Part shown: positions 33,799 through 46,800 of the stretch, piece after piece | How the letters are laid out: the number at the start of each line of letters is the position of its first letter | Numbering within the stretch: the stretch's first letter is position 1 | Origin: Gautieria morchelliformis | Lineage: Eukaryota; Basidiomycota; Agaricomycetes; Gomphales; Gomphaceae | Assembly: GCA_015179125.1 (NCBI GenBank) | Contig: WHVA01000341.1 | Location: 1-64,000, forward strand | Direction: 5' to 3' | DNA length: 64,000 nt | Notes under the pieces: model-generated | The model's database searches: none | What the model saw: the letters and a program-made list of their open reading frames with translations, nothing else | What the model was told of the DNA's origin: nothing | Translations under genes and position numbers: made by a program

Positions 33799-35099
33799 AT
33801 GTGCTCCGAGAAGTCATGTTCGAACATTCACACAGACCTCGCGCACCGCCAGGACCCCGGAGAAATCGCAGGCTCGACTTCCAGCGCCGATAATCTCTGC
33901 ACGTATGCAGGCAGGACTGTTCGTCGTAAGCACTTCTTGATTTGGGAGACGAGTAAGTGCCCTAAACCCGTTTCACAGCCATCGAATTCTTTCTCGTCTC
34001 TTGTCATCGGCGGCCTCATCAAAGTTAACGGTGTCCATGTCCCATCGACCTTATCTAAAGGCATTTCAAAGCCTGCAGAAACACTTATAGTCCCAGAAGA
34101 AGAGCTTGGTGTAGTGGGCGCTCTGCCACCTGTTCGTCCACCCTCCAAACTTCCGCCTCCAGGCAATCTCTATCTCCGCGTTTCCTTAGACTCGGACCGA
34201 CTCGGGTATGGCAGAGTGGGGTCGGTTTACCCCTTGACAATAGATGGCGCTGATCAGTACGCTCTTCCACCCCTTGTAATAAAAGTTGCTGGTCGACGTC
34301 GCTCCGAGGACTTGGCTCGTGAGGCCTGGTTTTACGAAGAACTGGAGCATATTCAGGGAGTAGCCATCGCGCGCTGTTATGGCTTTTTCACCGCGGAAAT
34401 CGATGCGAATAGCGAGGTTTTGGGCTGGGCAGAGTCTGACGCGAATTACGACGAGGAAGACGACCTGGACGAGGTCAATCAAATTCAGGGTGACAACGAT
34501 TCTAACGATAGCTGGAGCAATAGATGGGACCCCGAACCAATCGCCGAATGCTCTCCTGGTGAGCTAGGGACTAGAATAATTGGCTGGGACGAAGTTAATG
34601 AGAGACTACGGCTAAGGGATCCACCTGAAGATAAGCCGGTCTCAATCCCCAAGTCAACTCGTACCGTCCAGTCTCCAGTGCAAAATGGCAGCGAGAAGAC
34701 CATTCTTTCAGTTTTAGTGCTAGAACGACTTGGGGACCATCTCCCTATAGGTGTCTCAATGGATACGATCCAGTTCGTCTGATACATTGTAAGTATCACG
34801 CGGTCTCTGAAAGAACCTTATTTTTATAGGCCGGATGTCCATGAAATATACAGCGACATGGGTCGATTCGGTGTCGAACATATGGACGTCGCATGGAGAA
34901 ATATTGTGGCGGCACCCGCGACACAAGAGAGTATTGTCTGCCCTTATCACGGCCACAAGCACCAATGGCGGATTGTTGACTTTGACCGTTCGAGAAAATC
35001 AAACTTTCCACTTGACCGGATCGAATACGGTTCGGGCTCTTGGCTTAGTATCATATTTGATTGCTTGGCCGATGGATTTGTTATCGAGACAGGGCAATA
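33799..35099 (+). pseudogene. Kinase-like protein, HMD/DFD type, frameshifted
   Basis: Protein-kinase-like fold of the fungal APH/FunK-like kind. Visible signals are the glycine loop LGYGRVGSVY (about residue 136), the lysine in LPPLVIKVA, hinge LVLERLGDHLP, catalytic loop GVEHMDVAWRNIV (HMD in place of HRD) and RIVDFDRSRK (DFD). Exon 1 begins at ATG 33799. The frame meets TGA at 34780, but shifting one base restores SSDTL, and a GT-AG intron (gtaagt at about 34790 to ttttatag at about 34830) then leads into PDVHEIYSDMGRF. One indel near 34770 therefore breaks it. An acidic insert (residues about 210-245) is unusual. Head-to-head with the nuclease-like gene. Confidence 0.6.
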
Positions 35100-37099
35100 G
35101 ATGAAAGTTGTCTGGGTCGGTTCCTAATACAGCACGCAGAGCTTAGGATGCCTTTGTCGTTCCAATATCATGTCAACGTAAATGGACTCTGGTTTTTAAA
35201 GGGATGTTAATATACTTGCGCTCAATTTCGACGACAAATATTTTCCATATCGATTATGGATCGTGTTCTGATACGCTCCCAGACCATCCACCATGATGCA
35301 GTATCGGATACATAAGTGGGCGCGTTACAAAATGGCGTCGGCCAGAACACACCTAGGACTTGAATCCGCGCATTAAAATTACTTCCAGGCGAGCACTACA
35401 TGAGAGGCCAGGACAGTCTCAGACGAAGCGTTCGATGGGTGCTTTAACGGCGTGGGAGACCCAGAAGCCCAGTGCTGCACCAAGTGAAACAGGCTGGTGC
35501 AGAGTTTTAAGGTTGCCAGCAATCAGAGCAGAGAGCAGAACGTGCGGGTGTGCAATGTTGGAGCGAGCCTATGACGGCAGTTTTGAGGCAATCCTTTTCA
35601 GTCGCTTCACGGGGACCGACCGATGTCTCGAAGTAAGGAGCCACGATTGATAGCCATTCGCTACCCATGATACACACAGGGGTAGTAAGTTTGTGCTTAC
35701 AAAATCTTTACATAAGGCATTTGAGATGTTTCTTGACAGCCATCGAATTCTCTTCGTCTCTCATTTTAGATCGTAATACAGTATAGTCTATCATGGACAC
35801 CATATAATAATTTTTTTACATAAAAAACACTAAAAATATTTGGAGAATCTTTAGAGTTTTTTCAATGGTTTTTCAGACAAGAAAACTTTTATATGCTTCC
35901 AGTGTGTTCGGTTATCATTCCCATGAGAACTAGATGTCCTGGCGCGCAACTTGGCATATTCCTCATAGACAGATACTGCCTTTTCGATATCGAAGGAGAA
36001 ACATGCAATAATTTCCAGCCGTAGGCAGCGTGAGCTACTTTGTAAGCCAGCGATTCAATTTAATCGTATCACTCCTATACCTATATGTGATGTATATAGA
36101 TTCCACAGTTGCTCAGTTACCTGTATTCCCCTACTCTACCACGCTTTATCCAGACCCATACAGAACGGGTGTTGTCTGCATTCCCTGGACCATCAAACAC
36201 GCAGCACACACCAGACCTGCTATCCGGAGCTAGCGCACCCCGCTTCTCGCAACAACCTATCTATATCCCTCTGCACGACGCTACCCAGCTTCAACTTGTG
36301 CGTCTTCCGCTCGAGGAGAGATACCGTGTTGGATACAATCGCGTCCTGACGGGTTTTGTGGGATTCTGGACGGGTGCAGTGGGGTTGGGTTGAACGTTCA
36401 GTACCGTGTTGTTGTGTTGTGTTCAGTCTTCAGTCAGTGCACTAAGCCAGCACCATCACTCACCGATAATCTCGGTCACACTCCCCACCTCCCCCATTTT
36501 CTCCACGCCTACGCCATCATTAATACTGCCTAACTTCTCAACTCTCTGCCCAATTTCTTTGGCTACACACCAGGTGCCATATTAGATGACAGCACCACAT
36601 ACTACGTATACAAAATTTACCCTGATGTGCCATATGGACAATGGCTTTGAGAGCAGGCAGGGGCGCCTGTGTCAGCCGTGAGCATGAGAGCGAGCACGGA
36701 AGGAACCAATTGCAGATGCGGGGATGGATAGGAGGGGAGGAGAGGTGAATCAGGCAGCCAGTGGAGATGGAAATCAGGCAGCCAGTAGTCAGTAAGCTTC
36801 ACGCTATGGTGGGCTAGAGGTGTGTGGTGCATACCGTGCCATGCGGCAGACCGACAGCGCCATGTATATCGTCATCCTTGTGACCATCCCCGCGCGCATT
36901 CTCGGAGCTAGCGGGGACACAGTGAAACCAGTCAAACCACTACTCAATACTCGCTCGCTTGCTCGCACGCCTACACTGGTACTCACTTGGTCCCCTCAAT
37001 CACACCCCTCCTTCGCGCATCTACATATCCCAGGAGTTGCGCCTCTTTCTCCACGCATTCCGCGCTTATCTCTGCGAGTTTGTCTTTCCCCTTTCGGAC
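35100..37099. other. Intergenic, no gene recognised
   Basis: Scattered open frames on both strands (for example 35360-35650 and 36109-36393, +) lack motifs and splice support. An A/T-rich stretch lies at about 35810-35860. Confidence 0.4.
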
Positions 37100-40041
37100 C
37101 TAGTAACATTCCACGGAGTCGGCAAACTGTATCAGCCCAACACAACCCCAAACCCAAGGCTGATCCAGGATTGGACCCACCCTCTCATACGCATGCTCCG
37201 CAAGGTCCCGCAAGAGTGCATATAACCCCAGAAGGCGTGTCGTGCGTTGTTCTTCTTCATTCTAATACATTATACACCACCGAATGAGGCGCGGGACCAA
37301 ACAGTGGTCATGCACTCATCAGAGATCGACGGGAGAAAAACAGGAAGGGAACTTACCATCTGCAAATAGAGGCGGTTCAAGTCCGTTTTAGCTGGGGCAT
37401 TCTTGAGGCGCGCCCAGATATCATCTGAGTCTGGACCTTCCTCAGTCTCGTCCTTCCCCGTATCACCTAGACCCACACGTGGCTTTACGCGTGTGTGTAC
37501 ACGTCTTCGGGCAGCTTGGAGCAGTTTGGTTCTGGCAGGAACATGAGGCATGAATACCAGTCATAATCATCATAGAATGACCATGCAAGAAGGATTGCGG
37601 AAACACCAAATACTCAAGGTAACATGATCAGCCTGAACAGACAAGATTGCAGAAGACGAACACCATCATGCAACGAAAGACATATGCACACACCGGCACA
37701 CCCATGCGAGTAAAGCACGTCAACACAAGGCACAGAAGAAACCACACAGCACACAGTACCGCCCAATAAACAACATAGAAGACACCACAACCCACCTAAT
37801 CTCACTGACCTGCGTCTCAGCATTGGCGACCCGTTTGTCACCTGGTATGCCGCGTCCCTGTCCGGTCTCAATTGCGACCTCAATGGCAGCCTCGAGGGCT
37901 GTGAGGGTCGTTTCGATGTTTCGTGAATCTGCTTTTGTTCCTGAGTCAGCTATCGTCGACCCTGACTTCTCTGGTCCTGTTGCCGCTGATTCTATTGGGC
38001 TTGAAGTATTCGTAGACCCTGATGGTACACCTCGCATCCGTCCCAGCCTTTTGAGGACGTTATACCGTTCTCGGATGAACTATTTCTCGCGTTAGGTATA
38101 TGTCAGCTGGGTCTTCAAGTAAACGTTGAAACTGAGTATGGGATGTGCAGGTGAACGGTGTTTAGTGCAAGGCAGGCGACAACGGTGCGGGCGTATGGAC
38201 AGCTCGGGGAAATGGTGCGAAGAAAATGGAAAAGAAAAAGGGAAAGAAGGCGGGCGAGCGACAACACCCGGGCACAAGAAGGATAACTTAGCTAAAAGAA
38301 ACTCACACAAAGAACATCATCCACAAGCTCCTCACCCTCCATCCCCACGGCTGCCTGGTGACCATTCTGCCTTGCGTTGAGTAGGGTCCTGTGAGTGTGA
38401 TGTGAGTCGGGTGGCATTATTTCGTGTTCAATGATGGCACAAGTGTGTGGTGGCGTGGTTGAGAAAAGGTCCACGAAGGGATAGAAAAGGGAGCGTGGTT
38501 AATGAGTTAATAGCCTGAAGAAATAGGCGAAGGAGGAACAAATACGTAGAATGGATATTACACGAAAGCAACGCAAACAGAAATTCAAACCAAAATAAAA
38601 AGCGCAGCACTCACAAGCCCTCCTTCCGCGCTTCTTCCACCCTCCCGCTCAGTAAATGCAGCGCAGGGGGCGACGTCGCCGCCCGTATGAGCTACGAGCA
38701 GAGCAGTGCACATATTTCGTAAAGTAAAATATCCAATTATCCCATTGTAGTTATGCAAGAGTTGAATGCATATTCGAAGCCAGCGCCAGCGTTACAGTGA
38801 GTGCAAACGCAACGGCTAAGCCAATATTATACGCGTATACGCGGAGGGAGCTTACGTCGCTTGATATAGGCGCGGTTGCATTTGGTCTGGGATGGGAGCC
38901 GGCAATTTCGTACGGAAGTCTCGTTCGAATCGCCTCTAGCGCTGTGTCGAGTATTACTGTGGGGTTGGCCGGGTTCTCGTGTGTGCCGTGGATATCACTC
39001 AGTTATTATTACACCCCTCAGATCATAGAGAAACAGAAGAAAGAAAGAAAATGCAACAACTCACCGACCACACTTATCCACCAAATCCCCCAGTGCTTTA
39101 ATACGCGCAGCCCTCACTTCTTCCTTCTCGCGTAACGTCCGGAGTACATACTCCCGAGCGAGGATGGTTGCAAATGTGCGTTTGGAGGAAGCAAGATTTT
39201 CTGGAGAAGTAACAGGTGATGTGATATAAACATAAATCGGTGCAGTACGAGAGAGATCGGAATGGCGAGAGAAGCAGGGTTAGCGTTCCAGCAGAGAGTA
39301 ACACAATCGCAAGAATAACCGGGCGTGAGTCGAGCAATCGCACAATAGGAAGAACAAACGCACCATTCGAAGCATCCCCCTCTTGAATCAGCCCCTCCAG
39401 TTCCTTATTGCGTGCTGCGACGAGCGCACGCGTGCGGGTGAGTTTTTTTTGGGCCATGGTGTAGGTCTGGAATGTTGAGGGGCTGAAGAGCGCTGCTGAG
39501 GAGGGGTTCTGGGAGCGTTGTAGGCTAATGTCATATTTGTAGTTAGCTGTATTAAGGTTTTGTGGCGACTACGACGCAGAAAGAAGGCGTAAGGAAGATC
39601 CCCGACTGAGTATGCAAGTCCGAACGAACACACACAACTACAAGACAAAGATTGTACACAATATAAACTCACTCACCCTGCCAGCACCGCTCTAACCCTT
39701 GCCACCCTATCCCTCCCCAGTACATGTCGCACCAGAAACGTGAGCGCTGCACCAGCGTGGTTGGAGGGCTCGAGGATTCGGGAGAGGGTTGAGAGATCTT
39801 CAGGTGTGAGCTTTGGGCCTGTATGGAGGAACAGGTGGAATGGGGGGTTGGTTTGCAGATGGTCAAGTGTGCCGGTGGGGTTGGTGGCAGAGATGGGCGC
39901 AGCGGCAGCAGATACCTCGGTGCTGTGTGAAGGGGGTTTATGTGACGTGGCGGACTCAGCTGGATGATGCTCCCTCTTCCTCTGGGGAAGCCTTGACACC
40001 GCGTGCTCCCTCGCCTGTCCTCCTCGTCCGGTACTTGCCAT
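37100..40041 (-). CDS. Nine-exon gene, helical protein of unknown function
   Basis: Inferred exons: 40041-39677, 39524-39364, 39200-39065, 38997-38856, 38691-38615, 38388-38307, 38079-37796, 37531-37357, 37261-37100. All introns are GT-AG and every junction keeps phase, giving 527 residues. The start is the first ATG (MASTGRGGQ). The N-terminus is basic and Ser/Pro-rich. The middle is strongly helical and charged (for example AREYVLRTLREKEEVRAAR), suggesting coiled coils, and an acidic linker (DETEEGPDSDD) precedes a Leu-rich C-terminus. No catalytic motif is seen and I do not recognise the family. A structural subunit of a nuclear or cytoskeletal complex would fit, but that is speculation. 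It appears intact. Confidence 0.72.
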
Positions 40042-41341
40042 GCTAACCACAAAGTGTCGGGGACTACAAATCTTGGCTCGAAGCCTTCGGTGGACGCGTC
40101 AGTCGTGCAGTAACCTGAATTCCAACCCTGTATCTAAAAGCCTGAAATATTGCAGAATGCGAGGCAAGAGAGCGTGACAGAGCGACATGTCACGTTCACG
40201 GCTTCACGTGGCATTCCACCACCGCGTATGGTCACGTCTCCGGCGTTACACGACTACGCATGGGTGCGGGCCAAAAAAGTCTTCCTTCAAGGTAAGAGTT
40301 TCATGCGAGTCGTTGAGCTGCGGGAAGTGGTCTTAGAAAAACTGACATATAGACAATGTGATTGCTGAATGAGCTTCTCAATTTCTTCAGATGTGACATG
40401 AACATAACGTGCTTCGAGGTGAGCTGGCCATATTATCAAGGCCTGAGGCCTGAACCACTGTCACTGTCAGCGGGACTCGAATCTTTCAGGAATCATGAGT
40501 ACCTGCTACATACGCACTTCACATGCATTGCAAATACCGGTGTAAAATGCGCACTCGGCATATGCCACATTCCCTTTGGAACTACTAGCGTGCAGTTGAG
40601 TTCACAACGACATTGGGTGTTGGTGTTGAAACGCTGATTGAGTATTCATGGCATCTATCCATAGTTTCAAGGAGAGCAGCGTCGGCACTTACCAGTCCGA
40701 TTGTATAATTAACAGATTTCATGTCCGAGGTTTCGATGCATACTTAATACACGATGTAGAGGGGTGATTAATACACACCGAGTTACGTGGATGCAATTTG
40801 AATTACAGTGACTGCAAACCCGGGTTTATATATCTATATATCTATATAGTTTAATTCAACGTTCAAGTCCCAGGTAACCTCGATCCATGGAGAATTAATG
40901 GCATATATTTAGAAAAGTATGTTTGATACACTGCGAAGGTCGTGCATGAAGCTACTGAGATTGTGCACACTTGAAGTCGATGATGCTGCTGCAAGTATCA
41001 GCCCGCACGGCCATGTGCTCAAGATGTCAAGATCAACAGATGAAGTAACCATCCAAGGCGAAATATCCAAGTTGACTATAGTCGTCGACGCATATTGCAA
41101 TGCCTTAAGATGAAGATGAGGTCAAAAAATAAGTTATATACCGTGTTGTTGATCTGCCGTGACGACCTTGTAAGACGATGCTAGTAGCTGACGACCGTAT
41201 TTCACCCTGCCGGGACCACCTCGTGGAAGTCTTCAAGGAATTTCGTCACATCTGGATGCTTGGTCCAGACAGTGCCTGCATTCCGAATATCCACTTTATG
41301 TAAATCGTCGCTTCTTTCATGTCAGACAGACAGCGACCCTA
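40042..41341. other. Intergenic with one candidate small ORF
   Basis: At about 40157-40369 (+) a short coding-like segment, ASRGIPPPRMVTSPALHDY..., is followed by a plausible intron (gtaaga...atatag) and a stop a few codons later, giving about 53 residues. The family is unknown. An at-rich tat microsatellite lies at about 40828-40850. Nothing else is supported. Confidence 0.3.
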
Positions 41342-43105
41342 CTAGTATTCTCGCCTTCGAGACCAGGTCATATAGATCGTCATCTGCATGTCGCGGCTCT
41401 GGTCAGTCATCTCCTCTCGGGCAGCGTCGAAGGCATCAGAGTTCCAATGACCCATGTCAACGTCTTCCTGCATAGCTGAGAGCAATCGGCTCATGGTTCT
41501 TCTAAGCGATTCAGCGATGCGTTGGACTCCAATATCTGCCCAATAAACACGTAAAGCATGCCCCTTACAAACATCTGAGGATTTAACTCACCGGTATGTC
41601 CGTCCTCCCACCTCGAAATGGGAACCACTATTTTCCTTACATTGACTTCGCTGAAAATCCCCGAGGACTCGAGAATTCCCTGGAATGCTGAACCTGCACG
41701 AGGATTCATATTCTTACGTTCCTGATAACGCTGAAGGAGTTGCTGGAACTTTGATCGCTCTGATACGATCTGGAACCCAAGGCTGTCACGCAATACAGTT
41801 TCGGCGTCGTCCAGAAGTAGCCAGCCTCCAGGTTTGACAAGCTGCAGTGGGCGATTGAGGACTTCCTCAAATCCGGCAAGCTGTAGTGTCTGAATATCCA
41901 TATCCCATATCAGATGCGGTATCATCAACACGTACATGGAGAAAGACGAAACATGCATGCACGATGTCAAATAGGGCTGATCACAGTAGAGGATTTGGAG
42001 GGGATTTGATGGGGATTTGAGAAATGGATTTGGAGGGCAAATCCATCCAAATCCTCAAATCACCTCCAGGAGGTGATTTGGGATTTGTGCGTGGATTTGG
42101 ATTTGGATTTCGCCCGGCGCCATCGCGGGCCCTAAACCAGTCCCTCGGGATCTCCCTTTGTACCTGCAGAAAGTAACCCGGAAATTGAAGTACTCGCTAA
42201 AGTGACTCCATACCGCCGCTACAATCTAGTGGCCTGGTCCATGGCCATGCCGCCAACCAGTTATGACACCTGTGCAAGCCTTTGAATCTGGTCAATTCAG
42301 TAAAAACTCTAAAAAATACATAGTTCCATCTCTTTTTTTTATTCTTCAGTGTTTCTCTTCTATATTTTTATATAATTTTGAGTTTCTCTTGATCTATGTT
42401 ATTTGTTATTTTAAGAGGACACCTAAAGGTAAATTAATGCTTTCATATATGTTATTTTTTAGAGATACGTTATAGCGCAGAACCTACCTTCCGCTGACAG
42501 ACGGGCGAGAGTGCCATCCTGCCGTGTCCGGCACCAGCGTTCTCAAATCCACTCAAATCCAGTTTCAAATCGGGCTAATCACAGTTAAATCGCGATTTCG
42601 GGGCATTGTTGGGTGTTCTAAAAAAATCGAAATCCTCCGTCAAATCCTCATCAAATCCTAGCCAAATCCTCTACTGTGATCAGCCCTAATGTCTGAGGTT
42701 CAAAGGGAAATGGCTTTGAAATGTCAAGAATCCGGAAGGTTAGGTTTGGGGGCAGAGGCCTTGTTCCAGCATGAGCGAGAACTCATATATCAGCACAGAC
42801 AAAATACCTATGCGGAAGACTAAACAGGTCAACTTCGAGCACGTCTGCATCTGGAAACGCTTCCGCTGCTTGTGAGGCCCACATGCCGGTCCCACAGCTA
42901 GGAGACGTTAGCACCGGTCCTTCATTTTAACAGGTGGGAACTGACCCCATGTCCAGAATGCTTGTTGGAAAGATTGTGTTTTCGAGAGGGGCCAAAGTTA
43001 GTCTTCCTCCGAGGTAAAACTTGATGGCTTCATGCATGTTGTCGAGCCTGCATGAGTTATCCTCAAAATTATTGATACCTAGACAATGTGAATCATGAAC
43101 GAACC
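41342..43105 (-). pseudogene. SAM-dependent methyltransferase gene, TE-split
   Basis: Class I methyltransferase of the fungal LaeA/Tam-like kind, using S-adenosylmethionine; substrate unknown. Readable exons: ...-43105, 43047-42946, 42897-42808, 42759-42688 continuing at 41969-41936, 41889-41592, 41535-41342, with GT-AG introns in phase. Motif I ILDMGCGTGMWA spans the second intron junction. Acidic loop VLEVDL, then PPNLTFRILDIS, PFEPQTFDIVHA and LVKPGGWLLLDDAE follow in the expected order. A 715-bp inverted-repeat element sits between QT and FD; removing it with one AAT restores the frame. The 5' end is unclear because a 7-kb gypsy element is inserted just upstream (43220). Broken as it stands. 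Confidence 0.72.
41973..42687. mobile_element. 715-bp MITE-like element with AAT duplication
   Basis: Terminal inverted repeats agggctgatcacagtagagg at both ends, continuing imperfectly for about 50 bp. Flanking AAT on both sides (41970-41972, 42688-42690). The ends are built of GGATTTG/AAATCC words. A perfect 25-bp palindrome, CAAATCACCTCC-a-GGAGGTGATTTG, lies at about 42056-42080. The middle (about 42290-42475) is much more AT-rich than the surroundings. It encodes no transposase. Confidence 0.8.
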
Positions 43106-43219
43106 TCTCTATTTCCTGCGGCGTGTCATGGACGTGCTTCAAGCAGGTCAACTCGAGTCTGGTGACCTCGATCTGATATTGGACGATAGATACATACACT
43201 TAAAACATAGTCAGTCTGT

Positions 43220-43462
43220 TGTAGACGCGGATCGCGTCGACTAGAAGGAGATATGACTGTAGATCGCGCAAATAATAGTGAGATAGCGTGAGCGCGGCTA
43301 CAAGTACGAAGGTCAAGATGAAGAATGATCTGCTCCTTTGCGTATCGTCTCCGCTACGGTACAGCTCCTCAGATAGGGAATCTTCCCTCAACTACTATGG
43401 GCTGCTGTGGGTGCGCTGGCGCTAGATGCTGGGATGTGTGGGAGCTCATCCTGGCGTCTACA
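43220..43462 (-). repeat. 3' LTR of second gypsy family
   Basis: 243 bp with a perfect terminal inverted repeat TGTAGACGC/GCGTCTACA; carries a 5-bp ggtac segment missing from the partner. Confidence 0.92.
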
Positions 43463-43803
43463 CTCCCCCCTAAGAAAAGAGAACTAATTTCGAGAGCGTG
43501 GTATTGGGACCAAGAAAAAACGTTAGGAATCTGCTGAGTCAGGTCGCTCCAGGGCATTGCGGGAGCTATTTTTACTTGGCTATGTGGCTGATATACGGGT
43601 TCGCCGCTGCTGCTGCCCGCCTGTGGAGTCTATGACCTATGGGTTGGTATAGGTCTCCTGCTTCTTCCAGTTCCGTTTCTGACGGTTCTTCTGGTGGTAG
43701 TTCTCGTTGTGCGACTTCAGACGTCTCCTGGGGTATGAAGTTAAAGGGGAGTTCTTCTTCAGCGTCCTCTGGTATTCCCTCTAACGTTCGTAACAGGGTG
43801 TTC

Positions 43804-46800
43804 TCATGCTGTTCTGTTGTTGCGGCATTCGGTTCTTGGACTGAGTCGTGCGTTCGTAGGTGGAACTTCTTGAGGCGGTTTGTGTGTACCTTTCCTGTCG
43901 CTTTTCGACCCGATAAGTAAGCATTCTAAGTAATAGGAATTATTACTTCTCCCTGTGACTCTGAATGGTCCGAGCCATAGAGCTGAGAGTTTGTATTTGG
44001 CTTCTCTGGATGTGTTGAGCTTCGAGTTGTGTACTAGCATGAGGTCGCCTATTTCGAAGGTTGTGGGCTTTGCTTTCTTATCGAGCCACTCTTTCCTTCT
44101 CTCCTGAACGGCCTGTAAGTGTCCTCTGGTGACTTCGCGGTCTGCCTCCAAAAACGCGAATCTCGACCCTGTATCGAAGTCCAGGTCCATGACGTCGTCT
44201 ATGTCGAATGACCCGTCGATGGTACCGAACATGATTGCTTTGGGTGAGGTATTCAATACCGGTGTTCTCCTCTCGTTCAGTAGCGATACAGCTTTTGGCC
44301 ATTTCTTCGGCCAAGTGGCTGTGATACCTTCTGTACGGTTGGGTTGCTCAGATGCGCATTCCTTCCCTAAGATAGCTAGCAGCTGTCTGTTCTCGTTCTC
44401 TATGAGGCCGTTACAGTGTGGGGTATATGCTGGGGTGATCTCGTGTTCAATGCTGAACTCCTGTAAGACTGCTGTCATGTGTTGCCCCCTGAAGTGGGAT
44501 CCACCGTCTGTCAGAAGGCGTTTCGGAGGCTGCCATTCATGGCATATCGTTCGTAGTGCCGTCGCGGAGGCAAGGTTCGTTCCTGGTTTTTTGAGGATGA
44601 CCCCCCAGACGTAACACGTGAAGAAATCTACGAAGACGAGTGCTTCTGAGAAGCCTCCGACCCCTTTGGGGAGCTTCAGACAGTCGGCTGCAAGCATGTC
44701 GAACGGGTGTAACCTTATGATTGGTTGGAGTAAGAAATTCCATAGGCGAGGGCCGAATTGTTGACAGTTGGGGCATTCTGCGGGGATTTCTGTGCAGTCC
44801 TTCCTTAGTTGGGGCCAGTCGTAGTGTACGCGCAGTTCGAGGGTGAGGATATCTCTTGCCCAGTGTCCTATGTTTCTGTGTACCTCCAGTGCTTTCGCTC
44901 GACCTTCGGTTTCGCGAAAGTACTTCTACTGGGTGAGCCACTCCTGTTCTCAACCTCCAAAGCTTGTTGTCTTTGACGAAGTATTCTGCGGCTCGGCGCT
45001 TGATCGTCTCTCGTTCTCTTTCTGATGCGTTCCTCGGTAACGATAACATTAGGATCCAATTGAGTATTGTCGTGGTCTCTGGGTCCTCTTCGAACCTGGA
45101 CATCAGGTCTCCGTGCTGGTCGTTTGGTGCTAGTATAGTGCACGATACCCTTTGCACTGAGTACAGGTCGTTGATGACGCTGCGTTCGTGTTCCCACCCC
45201 GGGTCTATCGGTTCCTTCTCTGGTGGTCCACGGGCTAGACCTGAGCGTGATAGGCCGTCCGCTGGGTTGTTCTTTCCATCCTGGTGTATGAAGTCCACGA
45301 TGTCGTGTGCTAGGATTGCTTCCTTGTATCGAGCGTGGGTCGGGGGGAGGGACTTGTTCGAAAGTAGGTCCTTAACCGCTTGACAGTCCGTCTTCAGAAT
45401 GATTTGATGTCCCCAGACAAATTTGTGGAACTTATCCAGTGCCCATTTCACCGCTTTCAGTTCCAGTTCGAACGAGTGCTGTTTGTGTTCTGCTTCCGAA
45501 TTTCTTCGGGAGGCAAACGCAATTGGGTGGAGGACATCTTTTGGGGTCCCGTCTACGTTGCTGGTCGGTTGATACTGTGCGAGGTACGCAGCTCGCCCTT
45601 TAGCACTGGCGTCCGTTCCTATGATGAGCGGTCTGTCGTTTCGGATAGTGGACAGCACGGGGGCTTGTGTTAGCAGCCCTTTGAGCTGTGCGAATGCCTG
45701 GTCTTGTACGGTGGTCCATCTGCCTGCGAGTGATGTGTTGATCAGCGCCTTCTTGTACGCTCCCTTTTTCTGTATTTTTTAAGCGTCTGTTTTGACTGCT
45801 TGGATCCCGCGTATCATCTCGTATAGTGGATCGGCGACAATCGCGAAGGCTGGCATGCATGATCTGAAGTGGCTGACGGTGCTGAGGAAGGCTAGTGTTT
45901 CATGCGCTGTAGTGGGTGTGGGCCATTCCAATATGGCTGTGACTTTCGACAGGTCTGGACGGATGCCGTCGGCTGAGAGTTCCACTCTCGCCCATCGTAC
46001 GTGTGTGCAGAACAGGGAGAGTTTTGCTGGTGCTAGTACCACATTCTTTTCTCTACACCGTTGAAAAACCTTGGTTAACTTTTCGAATAGTTCTTCAAAG
46101 GTGTTAGACCCTTGACATATGTCGTCCATGTAGTGCTCTAAGTCCCGGCCTACCATTCCTTCGAACGCTTTGACCATCATCTCCAGGAAGGTGTTTGGTG
46201 CTCCTGTGAGTCCAAATGGCATTCTGATATACGTGTAATACCCTAAGTCTTCTACTCTGAATGCCGTCAGTCCCCAGTCGTCCTGTCTGATGAGGCACGC
46301 ATGGTATCCCATCGCTAGGTCCAGCACATTGTACAGCTTGTACCCGCTCATTTGGTGTTGTCTTCTCGTTAGGTCGCCTACTGGGAACGGCGGGGCTTGC
46401 GTATGTTTGTTCAGTGCACTGAAGTTATTGCACAGGCGCCATTGCGTGGGTGCTGGTGGTGGGAGAGGTCGGACTAATTCCTTGTCTGATGGTGCATCTG
46501 GGTGTGGTATGTCGACTCCTGCTTCTTTGCATGCCGCATTCACTAAGATCTTGAGTTCTTCTAGGGATCTGGCTTGGTCGTGTCTCGGTTTTGGGGCCAA
46601 GACGATCGGGCTGACACATCGGACATCGTTGTATGGGATTCTTAGGACGATCCCTGCCTCTACGAGTTTGTGTATGTGTTGATGCAACCATTCTCGTTGT
46701 GAGACTGTGAGCGGGCGTGACGTGTCGATCTTCGGTAGCTTGACGCCTTCTGGTATGTCTATGCGGTGCTCAATGAAGTTTATCGGTTTCACTTCGCTCA

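Noticed and set aside
36820-37287. 155-codon plus-strand frame and a coding-looking neighbour (LRLFLHAFRAYLCEFVF)
   Set aside because: Antisense to the last exon of the nine-exon minus-strand gene, which joins in phase; the plus reading lacks a start and splice sites.
42290-42475. AT-rich core of the MITE-like element as inserted mitochondrial DNA
   Set aside because: Base composition fits, but no mitochondrial gene motif is recognisable, so there is no support.
41972-42688. TA target duplication (Tc1/mariner or Stowaway type) for the 715-bp element
   Set aside because: A TA duplication would leave an extra codon in the methyltransferase; AAT restores the family sequence EPQTFD exactly.
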